A stretch of 64,000 nt of DNA from Kineothrix sp. MSJ-39 (GCF_018917935.1 NZ_JAHLPN010000002.1:186001-250000); one strand, 5' to 3'; positions 8,229-18,210 are shown, counted from the stretch's first letter. Numbers and translations are program-made. The notes: generated from the letters alone by a model not told the origin.

Positions 8229-10532
8229 TCACCTGATATGGCAGGGCAGGTAATGCATACGCAGTCTGCCCCATAAGCCCATTTCCCTCCGTGCTTCATA
8301 AAGCTGCTCTGAAAACAGTGTCAGCATTCTTCTCTCATATGGCGCAAGCTGTTCCTCTCCGTAAACAGCTTTTTCTATCACTTCAGTTACTTTACAATAA
8401 CTTCCTTCGGGCATTTTCCACTTTTCATGCAGAATATGGTCTGCTTCTTCTGTCCGATAGCCCGGTCTTGTGTCAATTTCATAGATCTGCAGGATCCTGT
8501 CGATCGTCCGGATCAGAAAAAGTGTCTTCGCCTCCGGCGAAAGTTTTTTATATTTTCTTTCAATTCTGCAGACACACCGGAGATAATACAGTTCACCCAA
8601 AGCAACAATAAATAGCAGCAGCAGCGGAACAAGTAAGATATGCGCAACTACAATTTCTGTCGGCTTCTTCGTTCCTCTCTGTTCATCACTGGCAGTTCCC
8701 TGATCTGTCATATTATCAATCTGATCCCCATAAGAGTCATCTTCTTCATTTCCCGCCGTCTGACTGACATTCTGCGGCTTCTGTACCATCTGCAGAAGTG
8801 TATAAGTATCATAATAAAAACCGGGTGTGACATCGATCGGGACAAATCCCACACCATCCAGATATACTTCCACCCAGGCATGTGCATTCTGTTCCGTTAC
8901 AACAATCTCCGCATCTCCCGCTTCTTCCGCCATCTGCTGCGAAACCAGATAACCCTCCACATATCTTGCGGGGATCCCCGCTGCCCGGTAAGCAAGCACT
9001 GCTGCGGAAGCAAATAACACAGCATTCCCCTGATGTCCTTTGTTTAAAAACCATGTGACCGGATCTGTGCCCTGCGGGATTTCCGGTTTTTCCATATAAG
9101 ATGCCCTCTGTGTCAGAACCTCACGGATCCTTTGCGTAATATCATATATCGTTTCATCCTGCGAAAGGAAATCATCCTGATAGAAAATATCATCCAGAAG
9201 CTGTTCCATCTGCGGACCCAGTTCCAAATAGTTATCATAGACAAACCGTGCATAGACATTTTCCGCTTCTGCATATAACTCCTGTTTTTCCGTATGTGGT
9301 GATTGCAGCCAGTTTTTTGCATATAACAGTTCGCCCGGTCTTGTATCCGACCACTCTGCATATTGATATTGTCTGCTGCCTGTCAGCAGATCGGAAACAT
9401 AATTGGTATCCCTGTTTTCTTTTACACCGATGAGTGGCAGGGCAGCGGCAGAGTATGGCATATAGACATAATGCCTGTCCGCTCCGGTATTGTGGATCCT
9501 GATCTCATTTTTCCGGATCTGGGAATCGGACTCCAGCCTTACATAGGATGCATACTGATTCTGCGGGATAAAAGACATATCCGCAAGCCACTTCAACATA
9601 CCGCTCCGCTCTCCTTTATAAGCAGATTTCGGAAGCTGCGTAAACTTGCCGTCCTGATATCTGCTGCCAACAAAGCCCTTTAAATAAAGTGTTTTTTTCT
9701 GTGCTGTTTTTACACGAAGCACTTCCTTTTTCCCGCTCAAAAGCTGCCCCGCCATTTCCAGATCACCTTCGGGTAATGTATCTTTTCCATACACCAGATC
9801 TTCTGTTGCCTGTATGGTATGTTCTTTTGCCTGCATCACCGAAGTAACCGGCTGATCCCCCACGATAAAAGAAACTGCCAGCACTGTAATGCCAACCCCA
9901 AGCAGCCAGCCAAATCTTCTATTGCTTGCTTTTGTCCGGATCTGTGAAAGCCATATGCCGGCAAAACCGATCAGAAAAGCAGCACATCCAACAGCCGAAA
10001 AGCGATCCAACACAAGTCCTGCCGCCATACAGATAAGCGGAAGCAAACCTGAAATGATCAGGCTTTTCTTATGCAGCTGCTGCCAGAAAAAGATCGTTGC
10101 CAGTATCAGAACCGCCAGACAGAACAGATCGATATCCCAGTCCGTGATCTGCTGCTGCATGGCAAGTGCGATCGCATCCTCATACTTGATGTTCCACCAG
10201 CTGAGCATATAATTGATCAGTCCGAAAAATCCCAGATAGAAGTGTCTGATCCCCGCCGCCAGACATCCGATCAGGACAAGCAGAAAGAAGAACAGACTAC
10301 TGTCCTTTTGTATCAGATAAAAGCGCAATACAAAAATAAGATCCACTACCGTTGCTGCCAGAAACAGAATTGTCAGCTCCCCTGTCTGTCGCTCGGTAAA
10401 AACAGACAGAAACAGGAGCAGACCCGTCTGCAGAAACAAAAGCAGAAGCATATCCCAGAGCGCAGCATATGCCTTTTTTTCCGTCTCTTCCTGATATATG
10501 ATTTTCATCTTGGTTCTTGTATTATCGCTCAT
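8229..10532 (-). CDS. Transglutaminase-like membrane protein (TgpA/DUF3488 type) lacking the catalytic Cys
   Basis: 767 aa. About six TM helices lie in residues 22-240, an extracellular region with the transglutaminase core at about 495-575, one TM at about 637-657, and a DUF4129-like cytoplasmic tail. Family members read G-x-C-V-x-F-A before RAAGIPARYVEGY; here the motif is GNAVLFA with Ala504 (codon GCT). The other triad residues are present: His551 in NAHAWVEVY and Asp567 in PIDVTPGF. It is therefore probably a pseudoenzyme that binds peptide without cleaving or crosslinking (inference). It sits 10 nt after the DUF58 gene in the usual MoxR-DUF58-transglutaminase order, with AAAGGA 6 nt before the ATG. 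Confidence 0.88.
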   Translation of the reverse strand: MSDNTRTKMKIIYQEETEKKAYAALWDMLLLLFLQTGLLLFLSVFTERQTGELTILFLAATVVDLIFVLRFYLIQKDSSLFFFLLVLIGCLAAGIRHFYLGFFGLINYMLSWWNIKYEDAIALAMQQQITDWDIDLFCLAVLILATIFFWQQLHKKSLIISGLLPLICMAAGLVLDRFSAVGCAAFLIGFAGIWLSQIRTKASNRRFGWLLGVGITVLAVSFIVGDQPVTSVMQAKEHTIQATEDLVYGKDTLPEGDLEMAGQLLSGKKEVLRVKTAQKKTLYLKGFVGSRYQDGKFTQLPKSAYKGERSGMLKWLADMSFIPQNQYASYVRLESDSQIRKNEIRIHNTGADRHYVYMPYSAAALPLIGVKENRDTNYVSDLLTGSRQYQYAEWSDTRPGELLYAKNWLQSPHTEKQELYAEAENVYARFVYDNYLELGPQMEQLLDDIFYQDDFLSQDETIYDITQRIREVLTQRASYMEKPEIPQGTDPVTWFLNKGHQGNAVLFASAAVLAYRAAGIPARYVEGYLVSQQMAEEAGDAEIVVTEQNAHAWVEVYLDGVGFVPIDVTPGFYYDTYTLLQMVQKPQNVSQTAGNEEDDSYGDQIDNMTDQGTASDEQRGTKKPTEIVVAHILLVPLLLLFIVALGELYYLRCVCRIERKYKKLSPEAKTLFLIRTIDRILQIYEIDTRPGYRTEEADHILHEKWKMPEGSYCKVTEVIEKAVYGEEQLAPYERRMLTLFSEQLYEARREMGLWGRLRMHYLPCHIR

Positions 10533-10542
10533 ACCATTTCCT

Positions 10543-11709
10543 TTATATTTCGATGTGATGTGCCTTATCCAGTTCTTTCTGTGGGATTTCCGTCAGGATG
10601 CTTTTCCCCTTCCGGATCGTGGAGATCTTCTCTGCATCCGAAATGCAGAAAGCAGTCAGCTCCGTCTCCTCCGCCAGACTATAGAGCACATCTGAAAAAG
10701 CACCGCCGCATATATAATAAATCTTTGAAAAGTGATCCGACAGATGATGCATCCTGAAATAAGAAAGGACACCGCCTGTCTGCTTTGGCAGAGAAACACC
10801 CATGCTGGTCTGCACAAGCTGTTCCAGCGTATGCATATGATCCAGTTCCTTACAGACAAAGCTTTCCTTCATAAACATAGCCACATAATGCGGTTTTTTC
10901 AGTTCCAGAAGCTTTTCGCTGAAGGTCATTGCAAAGTCGAAAACACCTGCGATCGCACCTTCTCCGCAATCCTCATTCTCCTGCTTCAGACCGATATCAA
11001 ACAGGACTACCGTATCATAATGGGAAGAATACCCCGGCTCTTTGACCAGAATCTGATCCATTTTACCGGAAAGCTTCCAGTGAATAGATCGCACATCGTC
11101 TCCGGGCTGATATTCCCTGATGTCGAAAACTTCGCTGCGGTCATTTCCTTTTTTTCTGTAGTCAAACTGTTCCCTTTCCTGTCTGCCTGATAAGACCTTG
11201 CTATCAAGCAGCTGCAGGGGAATATGTCTGGGTACAACTGTTACGATCTGCTCCGTCATAGGCTGCAGATGCACACTGTTTACGCCAAAAATATCGTAGC
11301 ATACGATCTCCTTACAGATAATATGCTCTTCCCCACAGGAAATCGGCTGAAAATCCACTTCATATTTTCTTTTATATTGTGTACTTGAAATATTCAGTTC
11401 CTGTACGATCACTCTGTCATAAAGCGTATTGTGAAATTCGATCACAACGCGGATCGTTCCGGTCGCAATAAACGGTATTTTACCATCTAATTCAAAATAC
11501 ATCGGACAGGACTCTCCCGCAACGCATCCGCGCGCTACCTGCATCTTCGGTCTGATCTGCTGCATCTCCAGCTGCATCATGATATGCAGGATAACGGGCA
11601 GAAGCAGTTCCATGACAGACAACGCCAGCAGATAACGGTTTCCGCTGCAAAAGAGCGCAAGAAGCGTGATCCCTGTCAGGATCAGATAACATATACGATA
11701 TTTTTTCAT
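10543..11709 (-). CDS. DUF58 domain protein, membrane-anchored
   Basis: 388 aa. Two TM helices at about residues 5-45 are followed by a beta-rich extension and the DUF58 signature DIREYQPGDDVRSIHWKLSG (about 198-217), then a VWA-like fold beginning TVVLFDIG (about 233-240). DUF58 proteins act with MoxR ATPases and are thought to be their membrane-side partners, in line with the direct order MoxR-DUF58-transglutaminase here. AAGGAG is 6 nt before the ATG and the gap to the MoxR gene is 10 nt. No enzymatic activity is known for the family. Confidence 0.9.
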   Translation of the reverse strand: MKKYRICYLILTGITLLALFCSGNRYLLALSVMELLLPVILHIMMQLEMQQIRPKMQVARGCVAGESCPMYFELDGKIPFIATGTIRVVIEFHNTLYDRVIVQELNISSTQYKRKYEVDFQPISCGEEHIICKEIVCYDIFGVNSVHLQPMTEQIVTVVPRHIPLQLLDSKVLSGRQEREQFDYRKKGNDRSEVFDIREYQPGDDVRSIHWKLSGKMDQILVKEPGYSSHYDTVVLFDIGLKQENEDCGEGAIAGVFDFAMTFSEKLLELKKPHYVAMFMKESFVCKELDHMHTLEQLVQTSMGVSLPKQTGGVLSYFRMHHLSDHFSKIYYICGGAFSDVLYSLAEETELTAFCISDAEKISTIRKGKSILTEIPQKELDKAHHIEI

Positions 11710-11719
11710 AAAATACTCC

Positions 11720-12661
11720 TTAGCGGATAGAAGTTACCTCCGGTTTTACCTGCTCCATAATACCGGCTAAAATTTCTTCCGGTGTAACACCCTCAATTCT
11801 TGCCTGCGGACGAAGAAGAAGTCTGTGTGCACACACATCCGTATAAACAGCCACTACGTCCTCCGGTATCACATAACCACGCTCCGCCAAAATGGCATGC
11901 GCTTTTGCCATACGTGTCAGTGCATAAACACATCGCGGGCTGACACCCATCTCCACAAGCGGATGTTTTCTCGTTTCCTCGCAAAGGCGGATGATATAGT
12001 AAAGGACATCATCACCTATCTTAACGGAATTCAGATAGTTCTGGATCTCCGACAGATTTTCCAGCGTGGTGACAGGCTTGATATCATCAAGCGGATTGTT
12101 GTATCTGCGTGCTTTCAGGATCATTGCCTGATCCTCTGTAGACGGATAACCGATTGAAAGCCGTATCATAAAGCGGTCCATCTGGGACTCCGGAAGTGCC
12201 TGTGTTCCCGCCACACCTGCAGGGTTCTGCGTGGCGATACAGATAAACGGACTTGGGAGGATATGCGTTACACCATCGACTGTTACCTTATGTTCCTCCA
12301 TGACCTCCAGAAGAGCAGATTGTGTTTTGGAAGAGGTTCTGTTGATCTCATCCGCCAGAAGCAGGTTACAGTCTGCTGCACCGGGCAGATATTCCATTGC
12401 GCCGGTCTGTCTGTTGTACATGGTAAACCCTGTAATATCGGATGGCAGAGTATCCGGTGTAAACTGGACACGCTTAAATTTCAGATCGATCGCCTTTGCA
12501 AAGGCAAGGGCAAGTGTTGTTTTACCGACGCCCGGACAATCCTCCAGCAAAATATTGCCGCCGGCGTAAATGGTCATCAGTACTTTCCGAACGATCTCGT
12601 TCTTTCCCATAAAGGCCTTTTCAACCTCGTTGATAATATGTTCTGACTGCTCTAAAATCAT
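11720..12661 (-). CDS. MoxR-family AAA+ ATPase
   Basis: 313 aa, typical length. The Walker A motif EDCPGVGKTTLA is at about residues 36-47, Walker B LLLADEINR at about 99-107, then the MoxR signature ATQNPAGVAGTQALPESQMDRF, sensor regions, and the C-terminal lid (AAA_lid_2) with GVSPRCVYALTRMAKA. MoxR ATPases act as chaperones that activate or assemble partner proteins, commonly with a VWA or DUF58 partner. The ATG overlaps the LRR gene stop (ATGA), with AGGAGG before it, so translation is coupled to the surface protein. The client may be the LRR protein or the DUF58 partner (inference). Confidence 0.95.
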   Translation of the reverse strand: MILEQSEHIINEVEKAFMGKNEIVRKVLMTIYAGGNILLEDCPGVGKTTLALAFAKAIDLKFKRVQFTPDTLPSDITGFTMYNRQTGAMEYLPGAADCNLLLADEINRTSSKTQSALLEVMEEHKVTVDGVTHILPSPFICIATQNPAGVAGTQALPESQMDRFMIRLSIGYPSTEDQAMILKARRYNNPLDDIKPVTTLENLSEIQNYLNSVKIGDDVLYYIIRLCEETRKHPLVEMGVSPRCVYALTRMAKAHAILAERGYVIPEDVVAVYTDVCAHRLLLRPQARIEGVTPEEILAGIMEQVKPEVTSIR

Positions 12662-15600
12662 GATCTGTCCTCCTGTGTGATCTGCTCTGTTGCATTTTCC
12701 GATACTGTGACCGGTAAATCATCCGTGTTCCCATTTTTCTCTGTATCTATGTCATTATCACTGACACTCGGATCCTTTTCTTCGTTTTCCGGAAGCCCGA
12801 GTATTTTACGGACAAGATTTTCACTCTCTGCCAGATCATCTTCTGTCAGATCATCTCCATACTCCGGTGAATATCCAAGCATATAATATTTCCATACATC
12901 TATATAATCCTGCCCGCTTCCGTCCGGAATCGAGATATAATCTTCTGCCACCTGCAGATCACCGAATGTAAACGCCATACCAATCGAATAATTTCCAAGT
13001 CTTGGAGGTGTCTGCGACAGGAGATGGATTTTTTCCAGATTGCTGCACATATCAAATGCACCGTAGTCGATTTCATTCACTGTCTGCGGAAGTGTAATGG
13101 AAGTGATCGGCGTGGATGCAAATGCACTGAATCCGATCTTCTGAATACCTGCACTTTTCGCAATCCGGATCTCCTGCAGACTGGTACAGCCTGCAAATGC
13201 CTCACTGCCAATATCATAGCTTCCTGTTCCGGTGATCTCTACCTTCGTCAGATTATTACAATATTTGAAAACATACAGGCCAAACGGCTGCTGATATACG
13301 GTGTTATTAAAGCCTGTTCCGTCCAGTGTCACACCCGTTAAACCGGAACAGTAACGGAATGCGGAGGATCCCAGATAAACCAAGCCTCCGTTCATTGTAA
13401 TATCTCCCTGAATGCCACTGCTTTCAAATGCATAATCACCGATCGCGATCAGATGATCCAGTCCTTCAACCGTAAACGGATTTGTACAGTTCCGGAATAC
13501 ATAGCCTGCGATCTCCGTTGCATTATCTTCCAGATGCACAACTCCCGTGATATCATCCGTCGCACCTAAAACGTAGCAGTTATCTGCCGGATTTCCTTTT
13601 TCATCCGTACCGACACCGTACAGGATCTTGCCGCCTGCCATATCTACCATATAATAAGACGGGCTGAACCGGTCTATATTGACGGTTCCCGTTCCGTTAC
13701 AGTTTCCGTACCAGCTTGCCATTCCATAATAGGCATAACTCTTCAGGTACTTAGCATCAAATGCCGCAAAACGGAATGCAAGAGTATCATCAAATGCGCC
13801 ATATCCGATCTCCAGATAGTCCGGTTCATGCGACAAAAATGCCTGCAGGCTGCTGCAGCCTTTAAACGCACCTTCCCCGATCTTTGTCAGACCTGCAGGC
13901 AGTTCTACTACCTTAAGGGCGTTACAGTTTGTGAATACACCAGGCGCAATCTCCGTTAATTTCACATCCGGAAGCGACTGCCCGGTAAAGGTCGTAATAT
14001 CAGCCGGAACACTGAGCAGCAGTGCATCTGCCGGATAGATCTCATCTTTCTCCTCTGACAGATAGCTGTAACCATCCTCTTTTGCAATATAACTGAAAAT
14101 ACGATCGATCATCTGATCCCTGTCGGGAAGCAGTTTTGCAAATGTCTTTTCATACGCTTCTCTTGCCGCCGTCTCTACCTGTATCACAGAGAATGCGGAA
14201 AAACTGTCCGCCTGTATCGCAGGCGGTGTCAATCCCAGAAACAGAATCTTCTGCGGCGCATTCTCTGACAGGCTCTTACTTTCCAGTTCCTTCAGAGATT
14301 CAGGAAGCAGCAGAAGGTCTATACTGCCACAGTTATCAAAAGCACCTTCCGCAATCTTTTCCACGCCTTCCTTTACCACATAAACACCGCTTACACCGTT
14401 TTTAACTGCCAGAAGTGTCTTGCCGTCTGCAGAATAAATAGCGCTGTCATCTTCTGTAAAGTCCTCTATATCACTGCTTTCCGCCAGAAGCTGGTTACTG
14501 CCTCCGGGTGTTTTGCCCCAGGCAGATAAATATTTCAGATAATATTCTGTCGGTACATAAATTTTTGCATTGGTCATACTGCTAAAGGAAGCTGTGACCG
14601 GCTTTGCAGCGGTAAAATGAATTTCCTTTATGACATTCTCGTCATCAAAATGAACCGATGTGATCTGCTCACCCACCGTAAGTTTTTCCATGGTATCCGG
14701 AATAGACAGAATCTGTGTTTTTTCCCGGTTATATAAAATACCGTTTTCCGTCGCATAATTCAGGTTATTTTCCCCTGCCTCATATGCCTGTCTGACGTCG
14801 AATACAAAATCTTCCTCCTGATCTTCGCCTGTATTCGTCGTGGATAAGAACAGCAGGGAATCCGGTATTTTCATTGTGTCACAGGTAAAATATTTCGGAA
14901 GCCAGGTAATCGGGTCAAAATCGTATGTCAGGTCCAGTGCCTGAACACCTTCGGGAATCGTCAGTACGCCATCTGCCGCCACCGCATCCGTCAGGACCTG
15001 TATCCTTGTATAGTAAGAGGTATTTCCCAGATAAAAGAATGCATATTCCCATCCTGCCTTCATGGAAGACGGCACTTCTTCCGTGGGCAGTGCATAAAGC
15101 ACCTGTGCGCCCGTCTTTTCCACCTTATATAGCGGACCTACGCTCTTTCCGTTTTCTGTCTCTGACCAGCCCAGAAAAAGCTTGCTGATCGGATCATCTT
15201 CCATGCCAAAACCCGGCAGACCATTTCCGGCGACATCATAATAGTAAGATGCCATTGGAATCTGTGGTGTATCTTTCGGAACCAGTACCTGTTTAAAGAT
15301 TTTCTGATTATCCAGATCCTTTAATAAAAGCTTTGCGGAATAACGAACCTCTGCATCATAGGTTTCTTCAATCCAGTCATATCCCGCTCCCGGTCGGAAA
15401 TAAAAAGTAAGCGGCACTTTATCTCCCGTAACCTGTTCCGGATATTCTCCCAGCTTAAAATTATCACTGAGCTCTGTCAGGCGGTATTTCGGAACTCCGT
15501 CTTCACAGACATAAACGATTACCGAATAAAGAACCCTCTGGTCATTCAGGTACTCTCCCGTATAGAAGGAATTGATGCTATCCTCGATGTCACGCAGTCC

Positions 15601-16449
15601 TATGATCTTCAGGCTGTATCTCTTATAATCTTCCTCGTCCTTAATATCCAGTTTTCCATCCCCCGGATAAGGATCTGCACTTATGATTGTATCATCCTTG
15701 GGCATGGTCGGAGTTGTTGTATCCGGATCCTGATGGGGCGGTTTCTCCGGTGTATCTGTATTTCCCTTGTCATCTTTATTGTCCTTATCATCCGTCTTAT
15801 GATCATTATTATCGGGGGAATCCGTCTGGCCGGAAGATGGGGTATTCGGTGCCGGCGTCGGTGTCACAGGTGTATCCGGTGTATCGGGCTTGTCAGGTGT
15901 ACTTGGCTTCTCGTTATTTCCGTTTCCGTCATTCTTATTCGGATCTTTTTTCCCATTATCCTTCCCACCGTTTCCGTCGGAAGGATTTTTGGTCGGTCTG
16001 ATCTGCGGCTGTTCATGATCTGTCTTCGGCTCCTCCTTTTTGTGTGCGGAAGGCGTTTTCGGATCATTCTGGCTGCCCGGTGTATAAATAACGTCATTTT
16101 GCGGATCCTGTTGGTCATCCTGTGGCAGATTGTCATTCTGCGCCGCATCATCCGCTACCAGCATCGTCTGAAATAAAACAGAAGAAGACGGTTTGTTTTC
16201 CGGTTTTTTATTCTCATTGGCATTTTCATCCTGCTGCCAGAGTTCGCTGTCATTTTCCTGCTCATCATCACCGAGCGAAATATCCTCTCCCGGAAACAGG
16301 ATCTGGTTGTCTTTCCGATCCCGCTCTTCATACACACCCGGGTCAAATGCCTTCTCTTTATAGCTTGCTGCCACAGAAACACCTGCTGCCGACACGAAGA
16401 CAAGTCCCGCTATCGTTCCTATGATCTTCCATTTATTTGTGAATTTCAT
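12658..16449 (-). CDS. BspA-type leucine-rich repeat surface protein
   Basis: 1263 aa. One N-terminal hydrophobic segment (about residues 8-28, ending SVAAS) is a signal peptide or anchor. It is followed by a 220-residue low-complexity linker rich in Asp, Asn, Pro, Lys and Thr (about 45-265), likely crossing the wall. A beta-rich domain (about 270-520) precedes LRR_5 repeats up to about 1190, with units such as IGEGAFKGCSSLQAF and IGSEAFAGCTSLQEIRI. There is no LPXTG motif and the acidic tail has no second TM, so it may be held by the N-terminal helix. BspA-type LRRs bind host or microbial ligands in some bacteria. It starts 1 nt inside the kinase stop (TAATG), and the next gene overlaps by 4 nt. 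It could be the sensor or effector of the flanking kinases. Confidence 0.9.
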   Translation of the reverse strand: MKFTNKWKIIGTIAGLVFVSAAGVSVAASYKEKAFDPGVYEERDRKDNQILFPGEDISLGDDEQENDSELWQQDENANENKKPENKPSSSVLFQTMLVADDAAQNDNLPQDDQQDPQNDVIYTPGSQNDPKTPSAHKKEEPKTDHEQPQIRPTKNPSDGNGGKDNGKKDPNKNDGNGNNEKPSTPDKPDTPDTPVTPTPAPNTPSSGQTDSPDNNDHKTDDKDNKDDKGNTDTPEKPPHQDPDTTTPTMPKDDTIISADPYPGDGKLDIKDEEDYKRYSLKIIGLRDIEDSINSFYTGEYLNDQRVLYSVIVYVCEDGVPKYRLTELSDNFKLGEYPEQVTGDKVPLTFYFRPGAGYDWIEETYDAEVRYSAKLLLKDLDNQKIFKQVLVPKDTPQIPMASYYYDVAGNGLPGFGMEDDPISKLFLGWSETENGKSVGPLYKVEKTGAQVLYALPTEEVPSSMKAGWEYAFFYLGNTSYYTRIQVLTDAVAADGVLTIPEGVQALDLTYDFDPITWLPKYFTCDTMKIPDSLLFLSTTNTGEDQEEDFVFDVRQAYEAGENNLNYATENGILYNREKTQILSIPDTMEKLTVGEQITSVHFDDENVIKEIHFTAAKPVTASFSSMTNAKIYVPTEYYLKYLSAWGKTPGGSNQLLAESSDIEDFTEDDSAIYSADGKTLLAVKNGVSGVYVVKEGVEKIAEGAFDNCGSIDLLLLPESLKELESKSLSENAPQKILFLGLTPPAIQADSFSAFSVIQVETAAREAYEKTFAKLLPDRDQMIDRIFSYIAKEDGYSYLSEEKDEIYPADALLLSVPADITTFTGQSLPDVKLTEIAPGVFTNCNALKVVELPAGLTKIGEGAFKGCSSLQAFLSHEPDYLEIGYGAFDDTLAFRFAAFDAKYLKSYAYYGMASWYGNCNGTGTVNIDRFSPSYYMVDMAGGKILYGVGTDEKGNPADNCYVLGATDDITGVVHLEDNATEIAGYVFRNCTNPFTVEGLDHLIAIGDYAFESSGIQGDITMNGGLVYLGSSAFRYCSGLTGVTLDGTGFNNTVYQQPFGLYVFKYCNNLTKVEITGTGSYDIGSEAFAGCTSLQEIRIAKSAGIQKIGFSAFASTPITSITLPQTVNEIDYGAFDMCSNLEKIHLLSQTPPRLGNYSIGMAFTFGDLQVAEDYISIPDGSGQDYIDVWKYYMLGYSPEYGDDLTEDDLAESENLVRKILGLPENEEKDPSVSDNDIDTEKNGNTDDLPVTVSENATEQITQEDRS

Positions 16450-18140
16450 TACAGTCTGTCCTTTCTCTCGTGCACGATCTGTCCGATCTGCCAGCGCACC
16501 TGCTCAAAATCAACCGGTTTTGCAAAATGACCGTCCATACCTGCTTCCTTTGACATACGTTCATCCTCTAAAAATGCATCCGCTGAAAGCGCAAAGATCA
16601 GCGTAGATTTCGCATCTGCCCTGTCTGCCTGACGGATACGGCCTGTTGCAGCACGTCCGTCCAGCTTCGGCATCTGAATATCCATTAAGATAAAATCATA
16701 ATATCCGATGTCACTTGCCATAAATTTCTCTACGGCTTCTTCTCCATCCTCAGCGATCGTTACCTGTGCACCTGCTCCCTGCAGGATTTCCATTGCGATC
16801 TCCGCATTGATCTCATTATCCTCTGCCATCAGAATATGTTTTCCGGCAAAAGTATAATCGTCTTCATAGGCTTCCTTTACAGCTGCTACCGCTTCCGTCT
16901 CTGCCTGCTCTGCAGCCGGAAGATGCAGATAAACCATAAAATCAGAGCCCTTACCGGGCATACTGTCGATCATGATCTCACCACCCATCAGATGGATGAT
17001 CTGATCACTGATCGCCATACCCAGACCGGTTCCGCCGTATTTTTTGGCTGTTTCCACACTCTCCTGCTCAAACGGGCGGAAGATACGGTTTAAAAACTCA
17101 GGCTGCATACCAATACCTGTATCATGTACACGGATCATCAGATCCACAATACCATTTTCTTTTAAAAGCTGACGGAAGGTAACACGGATCTCTCCCTCAC
17201 TCGTAAACTTCAGTGCATTCGACAGGAAGTTCACGATAACCTGTGACAGACGGAAAGCATCACCAATCAGATAATAGCCGTCAAAATCAAGCAGTTCCAT
17301 TTCAAACCGGATTCCCTTTGCCTCCACATTTGTCTGGAACATATTCCGCAGATTCTGTGCAAGGCTGCGGATATCAAACGGCGCATTTTCCAGCTCGATC
17401 TTGCCTGCTTCGATCCTCGACATATCCAGGATGTCATTGACAAGTGCAACCAGATGTTTTGACAGATCTTCTGCTTTTTGCAGATAGCCATCCGCAACCG
17501 ATTCTGTTACGACCTGCCCCCGTGCAAGGGAAAGCATACCAATGATACCATTGATCGGCGTTCTGATCTCATGCGACATACGGGATAAGAAAGTTGTTTT
17601 TGACTTACTTGCATCCTCTGCCGCCAGAAGCTTCTGCTCCAGCTGTTGTAATTTTTGTTTTTCCTCGGAAATATTCTGAAAAATGAAAAAATCATACCCC
17701 TTGTTTTCATCCGGTATGATTGTAAGACGCAGCTGCGGAGAATCCGTCTGCTTAGACTGGTATTCTGTTTCCAGTTTTCCCTCGTGATCCCACTGTATAT
17801 AATCCTGCCAGAGTTCTTTGAATACTTTTCTATCCATTGTCTGGCGGAGCATCTGAAAATCTGTATAAAGCTGCTCGCCGGAAATACCGACAACTTCGGC
17901 AAAATTTTCCGTGTAATATACGGGTCTTAGTTCTTCCCGTTCCAAAAGAAGATAGGCTGTCCCAATTTTACCGCACACAAAATTGTCATGTGCATTGCCC
18001 TTGCCTTCTTTCTGCCATAGCTTTTTCTCTCGTTTCAGATATAAATATCCATGTATCAGAACGATGAGGAACAGAAGTTCCATCATCAGAAACAGTATCA
18101 CGCCCACGTTTGAAAAATTAAATACGAATAAATGCTTCAT
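16449..18140 (-). CDS. Hybrid sensor histidine kinase with receiver domain, first gene of the operon
   Basis: 563 aa from the preferred ATG. One TM helix is at about residues 8-35, with almost no extracellular part, then a PAS-like region (about 60-155), a coiled coil, HisKA with His190 in RMSHEIRTPINGIIGML, HATPase_c with GGTGLGMAIS, and a C-terminal receiver with the phospho-acceptor Asp in LMDIQMPKLDG. An ATG six codons upstream (18158) is in frame, but GGGGAAAGG lies 7 nt before the ATG at 18140, and the promoter at 18176-18204 would leave only about 10 nt of leader for the longer form. With no extracellular sensor it may take its signal from a membrane partner such as the LRR protein (inference). 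No output regulator is encoded nearby. Confidence 0.9.
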   Translation of the reverse strand: MKHLFVFNFSNVGVILFLMMELLFLIVLIHGYLYLKREKKLWQKEGKGNAHDNFVCGKIGTAYLLLEREELRPVYYTENFAEVVGISGEQLYTDFQMLRQTMDRKVFKELWQDYIQWDHEGKLETEYQSKQTDSPQLRLTIIPDENKGYDFFIFQNISEEKQKLQQLEQKLLAAEDASKSKTTFLSRMSHEIRTPINGIIGMLSLARGQVVTESVADGYLQKAEDLSKHLVALVNDILDMSRIEAGKIELENAPFDIRSLAQNLRNMFQTNVEAKGIRFEMELLDFDGYYLIGDAFRLSQVIVNFLSNALKFTSEGEIRVTFRQLLKENGIVDLMIRVHDTGIGMQPEFLNRIFRPFEQESVETAKKYGGTGLGMAISDQIIHLMGGEIMIDSMPGKGSDFMVYLHLPAAEQAETEAVAAVKEAYEDDYTFAGKHILMAEDNEINAEIAMEILQGAGAQVTIAEDGEEAVEKFMASDIGYYDFILMDIQMPKLDGRAATGRIRQADRADAKSTLIFALSADAFLEDERMSKEAGMDGHFAKPVDFEQVRWQIGQIVHERKDRL

Positions 18141-18175
18141 AAGTCTGCCTTTCCCCATGCGAATCCATCTTATTT

Positions 18176-18204
18176 ATGATAACACACTCTGAAAAGATTG
18201 TCGA
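18176..18204 (-). promoter_or_regulatory. Sigma-A-type promoter of the six-gene kinase/LRR/MoxR operon
   Basis: Minus-strand TCGACA (18204-18199), a 17-nt spacer, and TATCAT (18181-18176); each hexamer matches consensus at 5 of 6. The predicted start near 18169 gives a short leader to the ATG at 18140. Confidence 0.7.
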
Positions 18205-18210
18205 AATAGG

